The position numbers were made by a program, and so were the translations under genes. A stretch of DNA of 64,000 nt from Doryteuthis pealeii (lineage: Eukaryota > Mollusca > Cephalopoda > Myopsida > Loliginidae). A model generated the notes under the pieces. The model made no database searches, was not told the DNA's origin, and saw only the letters and a program-made list of their open reading frames with translations. Shown in pieces: positions 53,877 through 63,885 of this stretch. The stretch is from assembly GCA_023376005.1 (NCBI GenBank), contig CM042145.1, positions 20,927,142 to 20,991,141 on the forward strand, read 5' to 3'. The stretch's first letter is position 1. Every line of letters starts with the position of its first letter.

Positions 53877-54416
53877 ATGAGGATAATCTTAAAACTAACG
53901 TCTCCAAAGTGCTAGGGGACACAGGGAAATGTTTGTGAAGCTATTGGGAACTCTATTGTTTCTTGTGCATGCACCTGCTCCTGTGTGTGCCTCGCTGCCA
54001 TGCTCAGTCTTGGCTTGGGAGTTGTTTCTGATGTAGCTCCTGCTTAAAACTACCACCAAATGTGAACTTTTCACATTTATTTTGTTTTTGAATGCTAAAG
54101 GCATTAACCCAATTGAAATTCATCACCAATTAATGGAAGTGTATAGCGAGTTGTGCATGGATGTCAAAAATGTCCACAAGTGGTGTAGGGAGTTTGCAAT
54201 GATGATGAGGTTCAATGGTTCCTCAACAACATGGCAGTGAGCTGGTATGACATGGGCATACAAAAACTGCCACAATACCTACAAAAATGCATTGATCGGA
54301 ATGTTGATTATGTAAAAAAAAATTGATAGATGCTGAATCTTTAAAATGATTTATAAACAATAAAACGTTTCTGTGATTTCTAAATATTTTGGAGACCTTA
54401 CATTTGGGATTATGTT
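53877..54416 (+). mobile_element. Mariner deletion derivative with both ends
   Basis: Left end GAGGATAATCTTAAAACTAA and right end reversed CATAATCCCAAATGTAAGG, both continuing into TCTCCAAA, are diverged terminal inverted repeats. The inside holds a transposase N-terminus joined to the extreme C-terminus, so the catalytic domain is deleted. Length about 540 bp. Confidence 0.75.
54085..54330 (+). pseudogene. Mariner transposase relic, catalytic domain missing
   Basis: AKGINPIEIHHQLMEVY and CMDVKNVHKWCREF (N-terminal helix-turn-helix block), then a stop, then in another frame QKCIDRNVDYVKK, the usual C-terminal end of mariner transposases. No DD34D residues remain. Confidence 0.75.
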
Positions 54417-54424
54417 TTGTAGAA

Positions 54425-54755
54425 GGGTAAAAAGTATTCAATAAGTTTGAATAAGTAAAAAGTATTCATAATCTGATATATATATGAGTATAGATAAAAG
54501 TGCTCATATTTGAAACTACCACATAACTCTTTTGCAACATCAAGGTTTTTCATTTTGAATTCATATCACTTTTTATCTCCGCTCTTGATAGTACAGAGTA
54601 TAAACAAGCTCTGAAGATGATTTTTATAAAATCAAAATATTGTTCAATATTAGCTATGAATATGTTATAAAATGTTTTCACTTTAACAGCATATTGTGTT
54701 GTTTTCATATCCTTTTATCTATACTCATACCGTCGAATTCATTTCCTTTCTTTTA
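54425..54755. other. No identifiable feature
   Basis: A/T-rich. Confidence 0.4.
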
Positions 54756-54758
54756 ACT

Positions 54759-54766
54759 TATATATA

Positions 54767-54812
<46 letters not shown>

Positions 54813-54818
54813 TACACA
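54759..54818. repeat. (AT)n(AC)n microsatellite
   Basis: AT run passing to CACACA. Confidence 0.9.
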
Positions 54819-54821
54819 TTT

Positions 54822-55092
54822 ACCAACCCCTCCGGACGAGCAGGATGTGACAAAGGGTCAATTTATTAAGCGGAGTTCAACAGGTTTGAATTCAGAGTTT
54901 TCCTTCTCCTAGACCGGTTGCCTAACCAAAGTTAAAGAGCCCAGTCTGCCCTCCTATTTATCCATAGCTGGAGAGAGAGAGTAGGATTCATACCTTTCCC
55001 AAGAGTATTAGCGCTAAGTGAAATGCAATTACCACATTCAGGGCGACGAGTCCATTTCCCATGACTTTAACCATTACACCACGTGCTTCCAT
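54822..55092 (-). mobile_element. SINE-B, full length
   Basis: On minus: GTGGTGTAATGGTTAAAG head, body CTCTTGGGAAAGGTATGAAT, CAGCTATGGATAAATAGG, AGGAGAAGGAAAACTCTG, tail AATTGACCCTTTGTCACATC. Almost complete. Confidence 0.8.
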
Positions 55093-55469
55093 AATCTGAT
55101 ATATATATGGAGGAGAAAGATTGTGTTCCACCAATTTTTTCAAGAGAGACAAAAGTCTGCTTGACTTAGATATCAGTATGTAAAATTCTGTCTTTTCTGG
55201 GTTTTGGATATTGAGCACAACTGGAAGCAGTGAACAAAGATATATTTGTATAGAGGATGGAATAGAAGTCATAGAAAGTTATTGATAAAATAGAAACATT
55301 TATTATTAAGAAAAAAAAAAAACAGCAACAAAAAACAAAGCAACAGTAACTTGTTGTAGATAACATTATTGATTTGTCAATAACTTCTGTTACATTCCAT
55401 ATTTTATAGAGGCATGTGTGTAATGGTTATAGTTAAGAAAAGAAAAGAAAAACAAAGTATAAAAGAAAA
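55093..55469. other. No identifiable feature
   Basis: A/T-rich with a T/A run; no credible gene. Confidence 0.4.
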
Positions 55470-55862
55470 ATGATTTGATTTGCATTAAATGACCCGAAAA
55501 GTGTTGATATGCCGTAAAACAAAACAACCAACCGACCATTTTTGTCAGTTAAGAAGCGATAAGTCTGTTCAATACATAGATGGTGACCAATTAAGCAACA
55601 GCTGGTACTATAAGTAACCACATATAAAATATGATTTGATTCGGCATTAAATGACCCAAAAAGTGTTGATATGCCGTAAAACAAAACAACCAACCGACCA
55701 TTTTTGTCAGTTAAGAAGCGATAAGTCTGTTCAATACATAGATGGGTGACCAATTAAGCAACAGCTGGTACTATAAGTAACCACATATAAAAAATGATTT
55801 GATTTGGCATTAAATGACCTGAAAAGTGTTGATATGCCGTAAAACAAAACAACCAGTTTATC
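55470..55862 (+). repeat. Tandem repeat, ~163-bp units, with 5S-like segment
   Basis: Two units plus a partial third. Each has GTGTTGATATGCCGTAAAAC, then GTCAGTTAAGAAGCGATAAG, GTCTGTTCAATACATAGATG and GGTGACC. The middle follows the 5S rRNA internal control region (GTTAAGCAACG...GATGGGTGACC), as at 30173. A 5S-derived SINE that duplicated locally is likely. Confidence 0.7.
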
Positions 55863-55915
55863 AACTGCCATTATTTTGTTTTGTTATCTGTTTTTGCTAA
55901 TGATAAATTCTTGTA

Positions 55916-55938
55916 TAATAATAATAATAATAATAATA
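55916..55938. repeat. (AAT)n microsatellite
   Basis: ATA trinucleotide run. Confidence 0.9.
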
Positions 55939-57164
55939 GATAAGACTATGGGGATTAATAGATATTAAATAAAGACATATTTCACAACCAAGGCTGCATA
56001 TTCGTTACATTCCTTATATTGTTTTCCACTCCCTACAATTTTTTCATACTTATGGTATGATTTGGAAAAAAAAAAAGTCAGTTTTCCTACAATATTAAAA
56101 ACTAGTTTCACTTTGGACATTGAAAATATAAAATGTGTTCTTAATAACAATTAAGTTCATTTTAAATAATGAGCTAGCACAATTTAGAACACATTTTATG
56201 ATATTTTTGTGTTAAAACATGCAGTTGTATTGATTCAAACAAATTCGTATTTTCAGTGTAGATTTACGGTGAAATGAAAATCGCCGACCAAAATAAACGC
56301 TTCTTCAAAGTAAAACAAACATGGGGAAGTTAGTCTCATTTATGTAGCTAATGTTCAGATTACAGTCTTTTCTTTCTTTTTTAATTAAATCAGACAAAAA
56401 TACAGAAAGAGTCTTTTCATGGCAAAACACAGCAAACAGATTTGGTGACAAATACATAAGAAAATTTCATACTGTGAATTATTTATCTAGTTTGACAATT
56501 TTCAATTATGTCACCAAAAGATTGTTATATAGAGATAGACAATTCAGAGAAATAAATTAAAATAATAAAAATAAAATTAAACCAAATAAAAATAAATAAA
56601 ACAAAAGTTAAACAAAATTAAATCAAATGATAAAAAATTAAAAAAAGACACAAAAAGTAACAATCTCCCAGAAGGCTTCAGACCAGAAGAGCCCTCTGAG
56701 CATGCACCCGTCCCCCACACTAGAATTCTTGGCGCCAAAAAGATCTCTCAGCCCTTTTGACTTCAAGACTTTTAAAGAAGAAACACCTATTGATTTGCTC
56801 AGGAAATATTTCCCCTCAAAGAAATAGTGGGAACCCGCTAATAAAGGTCTTACTCTAAAGTCATCCTCATCTCTGTTCCTTCACTTCTTTCACTAAATTC
56901 CATTATTTCAGCCCACAAGAAATAAGAACCATTTCAGACTAATTATAAACAAATTTTGCTCGAATTGTAAATAAATTTTGTAAACGTAAAATGTAAACGA
57001 ATTTTGATCGAAACACGTTGACAAATAACAATAATAGATTTCTTATATACCAAAGTATATATATTTTTCTTCCAATTATATCACTGCCTTGTTTGCCCTT
57101 AGTGTGGCATACTAAAGACAGCTTCAAAAATCCCGGATAACCTTGAAAACCCATAAAAATTAAT
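55939..57164. other. Longest repeat-poor stretch, no gene identified
   Basis: A/T-rich. A less A/T-rich patch at 56670-56880 contains no frame above ~70 codons. Could be intronic or intergenic. Confidence 0.45.
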
Positions 57165-57345
57165 ATTTAATTGGTTTGGAGGTTGATTTTGAAGGCTATC
57201 ACAATGCAGGTGTAAAGAAAAAATAATAAGGTAACAATGGTGTTGTTTGTTAACCTGTAATTTATTCTTGATATTTCGAGATAAAATCTCTTTTTCAGAA
57301 GAACACTAGAACTGAAGTCATTGTCGTCTTGTTATGGCATTTCTA
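57165..57345 (+). mobile_element. Single arm of the 1951-type foldback family
   Basis: TTGGTTTGGAGGTTGATTTT, AAGGCTATCACAATGCAGG and GGTAACAATGGTGTTG match the arms at 1951 and 6129. On minus at about 57268-57300 a hammerhead-like CTGAAAAAGAGAT...ATCTCGAAA lies at its end; G8 is A. Confidence 0.65.
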
Positions 57346-57371
57346 GTTAATCAATATTTAATTATTTCTCT

Positions 57372-57545
57372 GAATTTTTTAGATGAGGCTTGATAATTAG
57401 TATTATTTATATTATTCGGACTATTGTCCTCATCTTCCGACAAGAAATACCTGAAGAAGGCCGGAGGGCACATTGGCCAAAATGTTGTACAAATAACGAT
57501 GAAGATGAGGACAATAGTCTGAATAATACAAATAATACTAGATAA
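57372..57545. repeat. Family E fragment, two opposed pieces
   Basis: 57372-57440 is a minus-oriented tail. 57438-57545 is a plus unit: GACAAGAAATACCTGAAGAA, GGCCGGAGGGCACATTGGCC, then the GGACAATAGTC tail. Confidence 0.7.
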
Positions 57546-57879
57546 TAATAAATATTTAATTATATTATTTTCCAAACAAAGAAGGGTAGTAATAATGTTC
57601 TTTTTTTCTTTAAATTAGAATTCTAAGCTGTTTTTATTTTAGACCAGCAAACTGTTGAGATGCAATGACTTACCTCTTGCAGGTCAACACCTGCGTTCGA
57701 CTGAGAAGATCTAAGTGCATGTAGGAAGGGAGAGAAGAGCCATCTGCTTTTTGTAAGGATGATCAAGAGAATAGACACTGGGTGTGAAACAAACATTTCG
57801 AAAGACCCCCACCTAAAAAAACATACTGAGTCAGATCTGCTAGTACAGTTTAAAACTTTCCATTATCTTCTACTAGAAG
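57546..57879. other. No identifiable feature
   Basis: A/T-rich with one short plus frame at 57759 that runs into family G. Confidence 0.4.
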
Positions 57880-58314
57880 CAGCTATCCAGCATCACCTAG
57901 GTAGAGAGGGGGAAACAAACCCTGGTGTATTGATTTGTTTACTTTTCAGATTTACAAACGCAGGACATTTTTAAGAAGAATTCTAAAGCTTTTCCTTTGT
58001 ATAAGCAAGAACCGATGATAGTTAATGTTTATATATATTTACTTTGTCATTAATTGTTTTATTTTCATAGTTTCCTCCAGACAAACATACACACAAACTG
58101 CCCTTTTTTATATGTACTAGAAGTGGCTACCCAATGTCACCTGAGTAGAAGGGTAGTGTATTGATTTGTTTACTTATGAGATTTATAAATACTGAACATT
58201 TTTTAAGTAGAATTTCAATGCTATTTCTATGTATATTTTAATTTTTAAATGTCTTTGAATATAAATCAAATCTTCATGAATTTTGCACTAAAAAGCAAGA
58301 ACCGATGATAGTTA

Positions 58315-58358
<44 letters not shown>

Positions 58359-58428
58359 TTTGTTGTAAATTGTTTTATTTTCATAGTTTCATCTGGACAT
58401 ACATACACACCAACCGTCCTTTATATAT
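57880..58428 (+). repeat. Family G dispersed repeat, two tandem copies
   Basis: 57880-58118 and 58119-58428 each start AGAAG(C/T)(A/G)GCTA(C/T)CCA and contain TGTATTGATTTGTTTACTT and AAGCAAGAACCGATGATAGT, ending AACTGCCCTTTTTTATAT-like sequence. Same as 6873-7165. Confidence 0.7.
58317..58356. repeat. (AT)n microsatellite within family G
   Basis: AT run expanded relative to the other copies. Confidence 0.9.
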
Positions 58429-58527
58429 GTATAGATTACTATTTATTGTGGAGGTGCCCATTATGTAATTGTTCATGGAAATGTACATAGCAAAATGAGT
58501 TAGAATCTTGTAGAATGGTAACATTGC

Positions 58528-58715
58528 ACTAATACCCTTGAGAAAGGTATGCATTCAACTATATTTGCTCAATGGGTAAATAGTAGGGCAAACTGGGCTC
58601 TTCAACCTTGCTTAGGCAACTGGTCTAGGAGAAAGAAAACTTTGAATTCACACCTGTTAAACTCAGATTAAGAATAGACCTTGTGTCAGATCCTGATTAT
58701 GCAGAGGAGTTGGAA
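58528..58715 (+). mobile_element. SINE-B body and tail
   Basis: CTAATACCCTTGAGAAAGGT, GGGTAAATAGTAGGGCAAAC, AGGAGAAAGAAAACTTTG, GACCTTGTGTCAGATCCTG. The head upstream is decayed. Confidence 0.7.
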
Positions 58716-58725
58716 GCGATGTTAA

Positions 58726-59157
58726 TGTTGTATACCCTTTCTTTACTTCTATTATTCTTCTGCTCATCTTTGGTATCTTACATTCTTCTTCTAGCGTCTG
58801 GACTAACGTCTCTGTTCTTGCTGGTTGGTTGTCCTTGATTCATTTCTTCTAGGTCAGTCCTGTTGCCAAGACATTCATTAACCTCAAAACCATATTATTT
58901 ATTTAAAACTTTATTTACTTAACTAAACATATTTCTCTAACACAACGTGCATATGCAGTGAGCTCCAGTTAAGGCAGTACATCTTCTCTGCCTGATGTCC
59001 AAGCTGAAACTGAGAGCCAACCAGGTCCCACGTGACTTCACATATTTCGCGGGCTTTCTGTAATATTCCATGGAAAGTCCCGCCCGTGATATGAAAAGGC
59101 GCCATCCCTTCAGAAATACAGGGGGTTGACAATAATCTATGCATAGATTATGTAACA
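58726..59157 (-). mobile_element. Solo LTR with 5-bp TSD, nested in a LINE
   Basis: GTTAA occurs at 58721-58725 and 59158-59162. On minus: TGTTACATAATCTATGCATAG start, GTATACAACA end, and TAAATAAAGTTTTAAATAAA as poly-A region. TG...CA ends and a 5-bp TSD fit Gypsy or BEL-type LTRs; no internal domain remains. Same LTR truncated at 46972. Confidence 0.9.
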
Positions 59158-59692
59158 GTTAATACACAAATAGGGAAGGCATGACCGGCTATAAACAGAT
59201 TATCAGTCATATGGAAATCCGATCTCACTGACAAGTTAAAAACAACAATTCTTCCAAGCTGTGGTTGTATCAGTGCTGCTATATGGCTGCACCACTTGGA
59301 CCCTAACGAGGTGTCTTGAGAATAAGCTAGATGGAAGCTGTATGAGAATGCTGCGTGCAGTCTTGAACAAGTTGTGGAAACAGCACCCCACAAGGAAGCA
59401 GCTGTATGGCCAACTGCCCCCTATTTCACAAACCATCCGAGTGAGATGGACAAGACATCCTTGACACTCCTGGAGGAGCACGGATGAACTCATAAGCGAC
59501 GTTCTCCTGTGGAAACCAACACATAGACATGCTAATGTGGGCCGTCCAGCAAGGACCTACATTGACCAACTCTGCGTGGATACTGGATGCTGCGCAGAGG
59601 ACCTCCTGAGGACACTGAATGATAGAGAAGGTTGGTGAGAGATTGTCATGGATATCTCTGCACGACATGATGATGAGGTTTAGCACAGTCAT
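59158..59692 (+). pseudogene. LINE ORF2 C-terminal relic
   Basis: Frames read NTQIGKAW, a run ending WKSDLTDKLK, a frame change, VSVLLYGCTTWTLTRCLENK, RMLRAVLNKLWKQHPTRKQL, YGQLPPISQTIRVRWTRHP, a stop, then DELISDVLLWKPTH, GRPARTYIDQLC and a CATGATGATGAGG tail. The few bases before the LTR (about 58713-58725) look like its continuation. Best-preserved copy here; still broken. Confidence 0.8.
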
Positions 59693-59746
59693 TAGAGCGT
59701 TTGACTTGGAACCATTTCGGCATTTGATACTGGCCCTTGCTTAATA
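59683..59746 (+). mobile_element. SINE-A head, split by mariner
   Basis: GGTTTAGCACAGTCATTAGAGCG and GGCATTTGATACTGGCCCTTG form a decayed head. Its continuation (CATAAAAGTC, expected GCATAAGTAGC) reappears after the mariner at 60269. Confidence 0.6.
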
Positions 59747-60268
59747 CAAGGGTTAGTCAAAAAGTAATGCCATTTTCTTTATTTCATGTGAAGTTTTTTT
59801 TTATAAAACTAAGGCCTACATTGACACCCTAACGAGGCTCAGAGCAAGAATCCGACAAGCAAGATCCAACTTGCCAATCGACAATGTCCTCTTTCTGCAT
59901 GACAATGCTCAACCACGCACAAGCTTCAGGACAAGGGAGAAAATTGCTTCATTCAGGTGGACAACTTAACCGCATCCTCCATACTCACCAGATTTAGCGC
60001 CTTCAGACTATCATCTCTTCGCCCACATGAAAGAGGGTTTGAGAGGCAAACATTATTCCAGTGACGAAAATGATGTATGATACATGTTCCTGTGTTGGTA
60101 ATTATACCTGTCCTAAACAAAATAGCATTACTTTTTGACTCACCTATGTGGAGAAATAGGGATGTGATCCACAGACGACCAGCTTCATTTTGATGTATGA
60201 TACATGTCTCTGTGTTGGTAATTATACTTGTCCTAAACAAAATGGCATTACTTTTTGACTAACCCTTG
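59747..60268 (+). mobile_element. Mariner deletion derivative with TIRs and TA target
   Basis: Terminal inverted repeats CAAGGGTTAGTCAAAAAGTA (continuing ATGCCATTTT) match perfectly at both ends, each bounded by TA (59745-59746, 60269-60270). The last ~80 bp, including a TIR-like end at about 60112-60149, are duplicated in tandem inside. Length 522 bp, against about 1.3 kb for a full mariner. Confidence 0.9.
59806..60085 (+). pseudogene. Mariner transposase C-terminal catalytic fragment
   Basis: First frame holds VLFLHDNAQPRTS (second catalytic aspartate region); after a stop a second frame holds PHPPYSPDLAPSDYHLF (third aspartate region) and GLRGKHYSSDE. The order HDNA ... PYSPDLAPSDYHLF is diagnostic of mariner DD34D transposases. 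The N-terminal half is deleted and the frame is broken. Confidence 0.85.
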
Positions 60269-60274
60269 TACATA

Positions 60275-60925
60275 AAAGTCAAATTCAATAATTTTAACCA
60301 AAAAGATGTCATTTTTCTTAAATTCCATGAAAAAATCTGTTTTTTTTTGTTTTTTTTTTCTTCTTGAAAATAGTCCAGAATTTCGCATAAAGAAACAGTC
60401 TTCTATTTAGCAAAGATATATTTATATTCCTCTGTTCAGCTACTTAAAAGATTTGTTGTATTTGATCCAGGTACAAAAGAGTCTAGTCAATTCTATGCTT
60501 ATTTCTAAAAATACCAAATCATCTTTACTGGTTTATTCTAATTTTGGAAGAAAAGATTTAAATTTTTGGAAAGTTTTCCAGAATGTAGCCTCACAGACTT
60601 AGAAAAATTGAACTCCATTCCTTGCAACGTAAAAAAAAATTATATAAATTCCAATTTACCTTTTAGATGTGGAAGATTTGTGTTTTGTCTAATAGTCGTT
60701 CAAGAAATAGAATTAACAAATTTTGGGCTTGGTCAATTTTCATTCTGCATGAATTCCTTTGGTAAATGGTATAAATTGACTCTTCTCATAAACTATGGCT
60801 AAATCACAGGACATCTGGAACCCTTTAGCTTTGTAAAAGTCAATCTATTTTCAGTGTTCAATAATAGGTCAAGTCGAGGATTGTTAGACTTAACTTTTTT
60901 CTATTTTCATAATCATTAACTCAAA
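60275..60925. other. No identifiable feature
   Basis: A 78-codon plus frame at 60566 has no recognisable motif. Confidence 0.4.
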
Positions 60926-61340
60926 TTTAGAATTTGTATGAAGCAATTTTTATACAGAATGAATTTGTATGGGAAGAAATTTTGTGACATACAGAATGAA
61001 TTTGTATGGGAGCAATTTTGTGACATACAGAATGAATGAATTTTGTGACATACAGAATGAATTTGTATGGAAGCAATTTTGTGGACATACAGAATGAATT
61101 TGTATGGAGCAATTTTGTGACATACAGAATGAATTTGTATGGGACAATTTTGTGACATACAGAATGAATTTGTATGGAGAAATTTTGTGACATACAGAAT
61201 GAATTTGAATTTTGTATGTGGAAACAATTTTTGCGACATACAGAATGAATTTGTATGGGAGCAATTTTGCGACATACATGAATTTTGTGAGATACAGAAT
61301 GAATTTGTATGAGAACAATTTTGTGACATACAGAAGGAAT
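60926..61340 (-). repeat. 36-bp minisatellite, ~12 units
   Basis: Units of CAGAATGAATTTGTATGGGA plus GCAATTTTGTGACATA, with deletions. Because 36 is a multiple of 3, three minus frames stay open (HTNSFCMSQNCS-like repeats), which explains the 166-, 122- and 88-codon frames; these are not taken as genes. Confidence 0.9.
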
Positions 61341-61611
61341 TTATCTGATATGTATATAAAACCTTCTGTTTATCCGTTATACTTTTAAAATTGTATATTT
61401 CAACATTTATTTTCATAATGTATCCTAATTATTGTAGTGTTGTGGCTTAGACCAGCATCTCGTTGAGAGATTTGAGAAAAAAATATACTTACACAAGAAA
61501 TTACATCTTAACAATGTTTATAAATCCACAAATCAAAATTCAAGCAAAACTGAAAAAAACTACAAATTGAAAATTCCAAATCAATCTTGGAAGAGAGAAA
61601 CAACAAGATCT
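61341..61611. other. No identifiable feature
   Basis: A/T-rich, nothing recognised. Confidence 0.4.
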
Positions 61612-61765
61612 CACAGGACTTGTTAATTCAATCTAGCAATTGCTAATTACTCTGCTCCCCCTTGTATCTCTGCTTAGTAAACCTTTTTCCCTATTCTTAA
61701 TACTCGTTATGTTTCTTCCTATTATTTCTCGGTTAACTCTGATACTCTAGTTACAACATATATAT
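61612..61765 (+). repeat. Family F repeat
   Basis: ACAGGACTTGTTAATTCAAT through TCTGATACTCTAGTTACAAC; the reverse complement of 40731-40895. Confidence 0.55.
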
Positions 61766-62162
61766 ATATTATCCAATAGTTTTAACATCTGATTTTGAAT
61801 ATCAGATAAGCATTATTTAATAAGATGGGTGGTCATTTAAAATAAGATATTTGTCTCTCTGGCTACATTAATTCCATTTGATTTCATTCCTTTATTATTC
61901 TATTCGGCTGTTTGGAAAATAATAGCTAATTTTATTAGACATTTAAATGTAAAATTGAATTTTCAACAGTAACAACAACCCTTCATTTTTGAAATCTCAA
62001 TATAATAATTTATATAGAACAAAAATTCATTCATATAATACTTTGTTGATAGAAGTAAGCATTGAAATTATCTACCACTCTTAATTAGAGAACTATTCCA
62101 TACTTAATATATGGTCTGATTAATTTGCATTCTGGTTTTAACAAAACCTGGTTTAATAAATA
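61766..62162. other. No identifiable feature
   Basis: A/T-rich. Confidence 0.4.
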
Positions 62163-62373
62163 ATTACTTGGTGTTATTGATCTCTAATATTATTTTATTC
62201 GTCCAATGTATTAAAATCAATCCTATGAATGATCTTATATAGAAACCGATTAAAATAAGTGTATTCTTTTTATATGCATTCTTATTTAATTTGGTTAGTC
62301 TTTCTAATTTAATATATTTCATTACATTAAAACTTAATTACCTATGTGCCCAGACGGCACATATTTTTGCTAG
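62163..62373 (+). mobile_element. Helitron 3' end, second family
   Basis: Hairpin TGTGCC-CAGAC-GGCACA at 62345-62361 and CTAG at 62370-62373 followed by T. Upstream matches 8325-8465. The 5' end was not located. Confidence 0.7.
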
Positions 62374-62514
62374 TTTGTATAATATTTTATTTGTACAAAT
62401 CGAGAACAAAATTGAACAATTATTACCCTTGTCATATAGTACTTAAATAATGACAATGGAATTGTTTGTTTTTCCTATAAATAATATCTGTCGAAACCTT
62501 GGAAGAAAAATGAC

Positions 62515-62608
62515 AGGATCTCGCAGGACTTATTAATTTAACCTAGCAATTGATAATTACTCTGTTCCTCTTGTCTTTGCTTAGTAAACCTTTTACTCTA
62601 TCTATTAT
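62515..62608 (+). repeat. Family F repeat fragment
   Basis: CAGGACTTATTAATTTAACC and TTTGCTTAGTAAACCTTTT match 61618-61690. Confidence 0.5.
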
Positions 62609-62625
62609 ACATGAGTTATAAAAAA

Positions 62626-62966
62626 AGTAAAGTCGTCGGGGTGGCCTAAAGTTGGTATCAGCCAATCAGTGAGGGAGTCTATCCCGATTTCACTAGCACT
62701 AGACCAAGGAGATTGTGTTTTGTGTCTGGGGTGGAGCACCACACCTACCATCAGCTCCTTACTTTACCGCACCAATACTTGTGATACTCATATGCAGTGT
62801 AAGGAAATGCTTCTACTCAAGCAGTGAGTTGAGAGCTCATGTACTAATCCATGTGTGTTGCGGCAGATGACCCACAATGCATTTGCCACGGGAGTTGGCG
62901 AAGGCCGGTATTGAACTAGGAACCTTGTGGTTCCTAGTCGGACGCTATACCAACTGAGCTAGTGTA
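62626..62966 (-). mobile_element. SINE-A with ~90-bp internal insertion
   Basis: On minus: head GTTGGTATAGCG-type, GTTCAATACCGG, then an unrelated ~92-bp segment (62798-62889), then GAGTATCACAAG, GGAGCTGATGGTAGGTGTGG and the GACGACTTTAC tail. The insert has no recognised origin. Confidence 0.8.
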
Positions 62967-62971
62967 GTCAG

Positions 62972-63095
62972 AAGGATTCATGCCTTTTTTTTTTTTAAAG
63001 GAATTAGTGCCAAGTGGACATACGCATCCTCAGCCAAAACTTGAACTCAGATATCAGATTCCTTGTCCGTGCTCACAACCTTTACGCCATACTTG
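62972..63095 (-). mobile_element. SINE-B head fragment
   Basis: Minus: GGCGTAAAGGTTGTGAGCA head, GAGTTCAAGTTTTGG B-box region, CACTTGGCACTAATTCCTTT. Confidence 0.6.
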
Positions 63096-63319
63096 TATTA
63101 CCATTCAGCAGTCATTTCTATTATTAGTACATAACAGTTGAATCATAGTAATCTGGTACCAATCTAATTTAGAAAAACCCAGTTGGAACCATATTTAGCT
63201 GAATTTTTGGTTAACATTGTCCAGACCAAGCAGTTTACACAAAACAGTTCTGATATTTATAACCCCACCCGCCGGGTATAGCCTTCCACAGTCTGGTTCA
63301 TAGTTTTTTTTTTTATATT
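63096..63319. other. No identifiable feature
   Basis: Nothing recognised apart from a small CCCGCCGGGT hairpin near 63269. Confidence 0.4.
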
Positions 63320-63460
63320 GATGAAAAGGTATCTTGGATATGTGAATAAACATGGAAGTTGTACATTCTTATCAGGTCACCTTTGGGCAAGGTGTAGTGG
63401 CTTCAAGCTTTTTCTTTTGTCAGATGGGTGTTACCTCTTTCTTGCCTGCATTTTGGATTC
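63320..63460 (-). pseudogene. Possible LINE fragment
   Basis: Minus frames read KLEATTPCPK then GDLIRMYNFHVYSHIQDTF. (R)GDLIxMYKx is a common post-RT LINE block, but only this piece is present and a frame change is needed. Confidence 0.35.
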
Positions 63461-63589
63461 AATACTAAAGGCATAAAGTGATTACATTCATTTTCTTATT
63501 TAAAAAAAAAAAAATTTTGCCTGGTTTCATATTATGTTTTTTTGCCCTATAGGTGGGCTTTTATAATAGGCTGACACCCCATAAAGAGG

Positions 63590-63885
63590 TCTCCTGGGTA
63601 GGACACTAAATTGCATCTGATGATGAGGCTCCACTTCTGAAGATCTGGGGAGTTTAGTGTATCCCTTCATTGCCATTACTCCCAGGTTCATTCTGACCTG
63701 GATTGGTAGTACCTGCTAGGGTAAAATAGATCTATTTAAAGATTATTTGTATTTGATTGGATCATGACAATTATGCAAAAAATGTAAATATGAATGTATA
63801 ATGAATGTGATTCTCTAGCTTTTAGGCATAAAATAACCCTAGACTAGTTGACATGCCATTAAAATCAATCAATGGTGTTTCTGTT
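63590..63885 (+). repeat. Family C repeat, longest copy
   Basis: CATTGCCATTACTCCCAGGT...TTCTGACCTGG, then a GCAAAAAATGTAAATATGAA, then tail GAATGTGATTCTCTAGC...GACATGCCATTAAAA. Shares its parts with 43862-44005 and 48241-48455. A SINE-like retroposon is possible; no pol III boxes identified. Confidence 0.55.

Noticed and set aside
60916..61416. 166-, 122- and 88-codon minus frames with HTNSFCMSQ repeats
   Set aside because: The 36-bp minisatellite period is a multiple of three, so all three frames stay open; no start context, domain or flanking gene.
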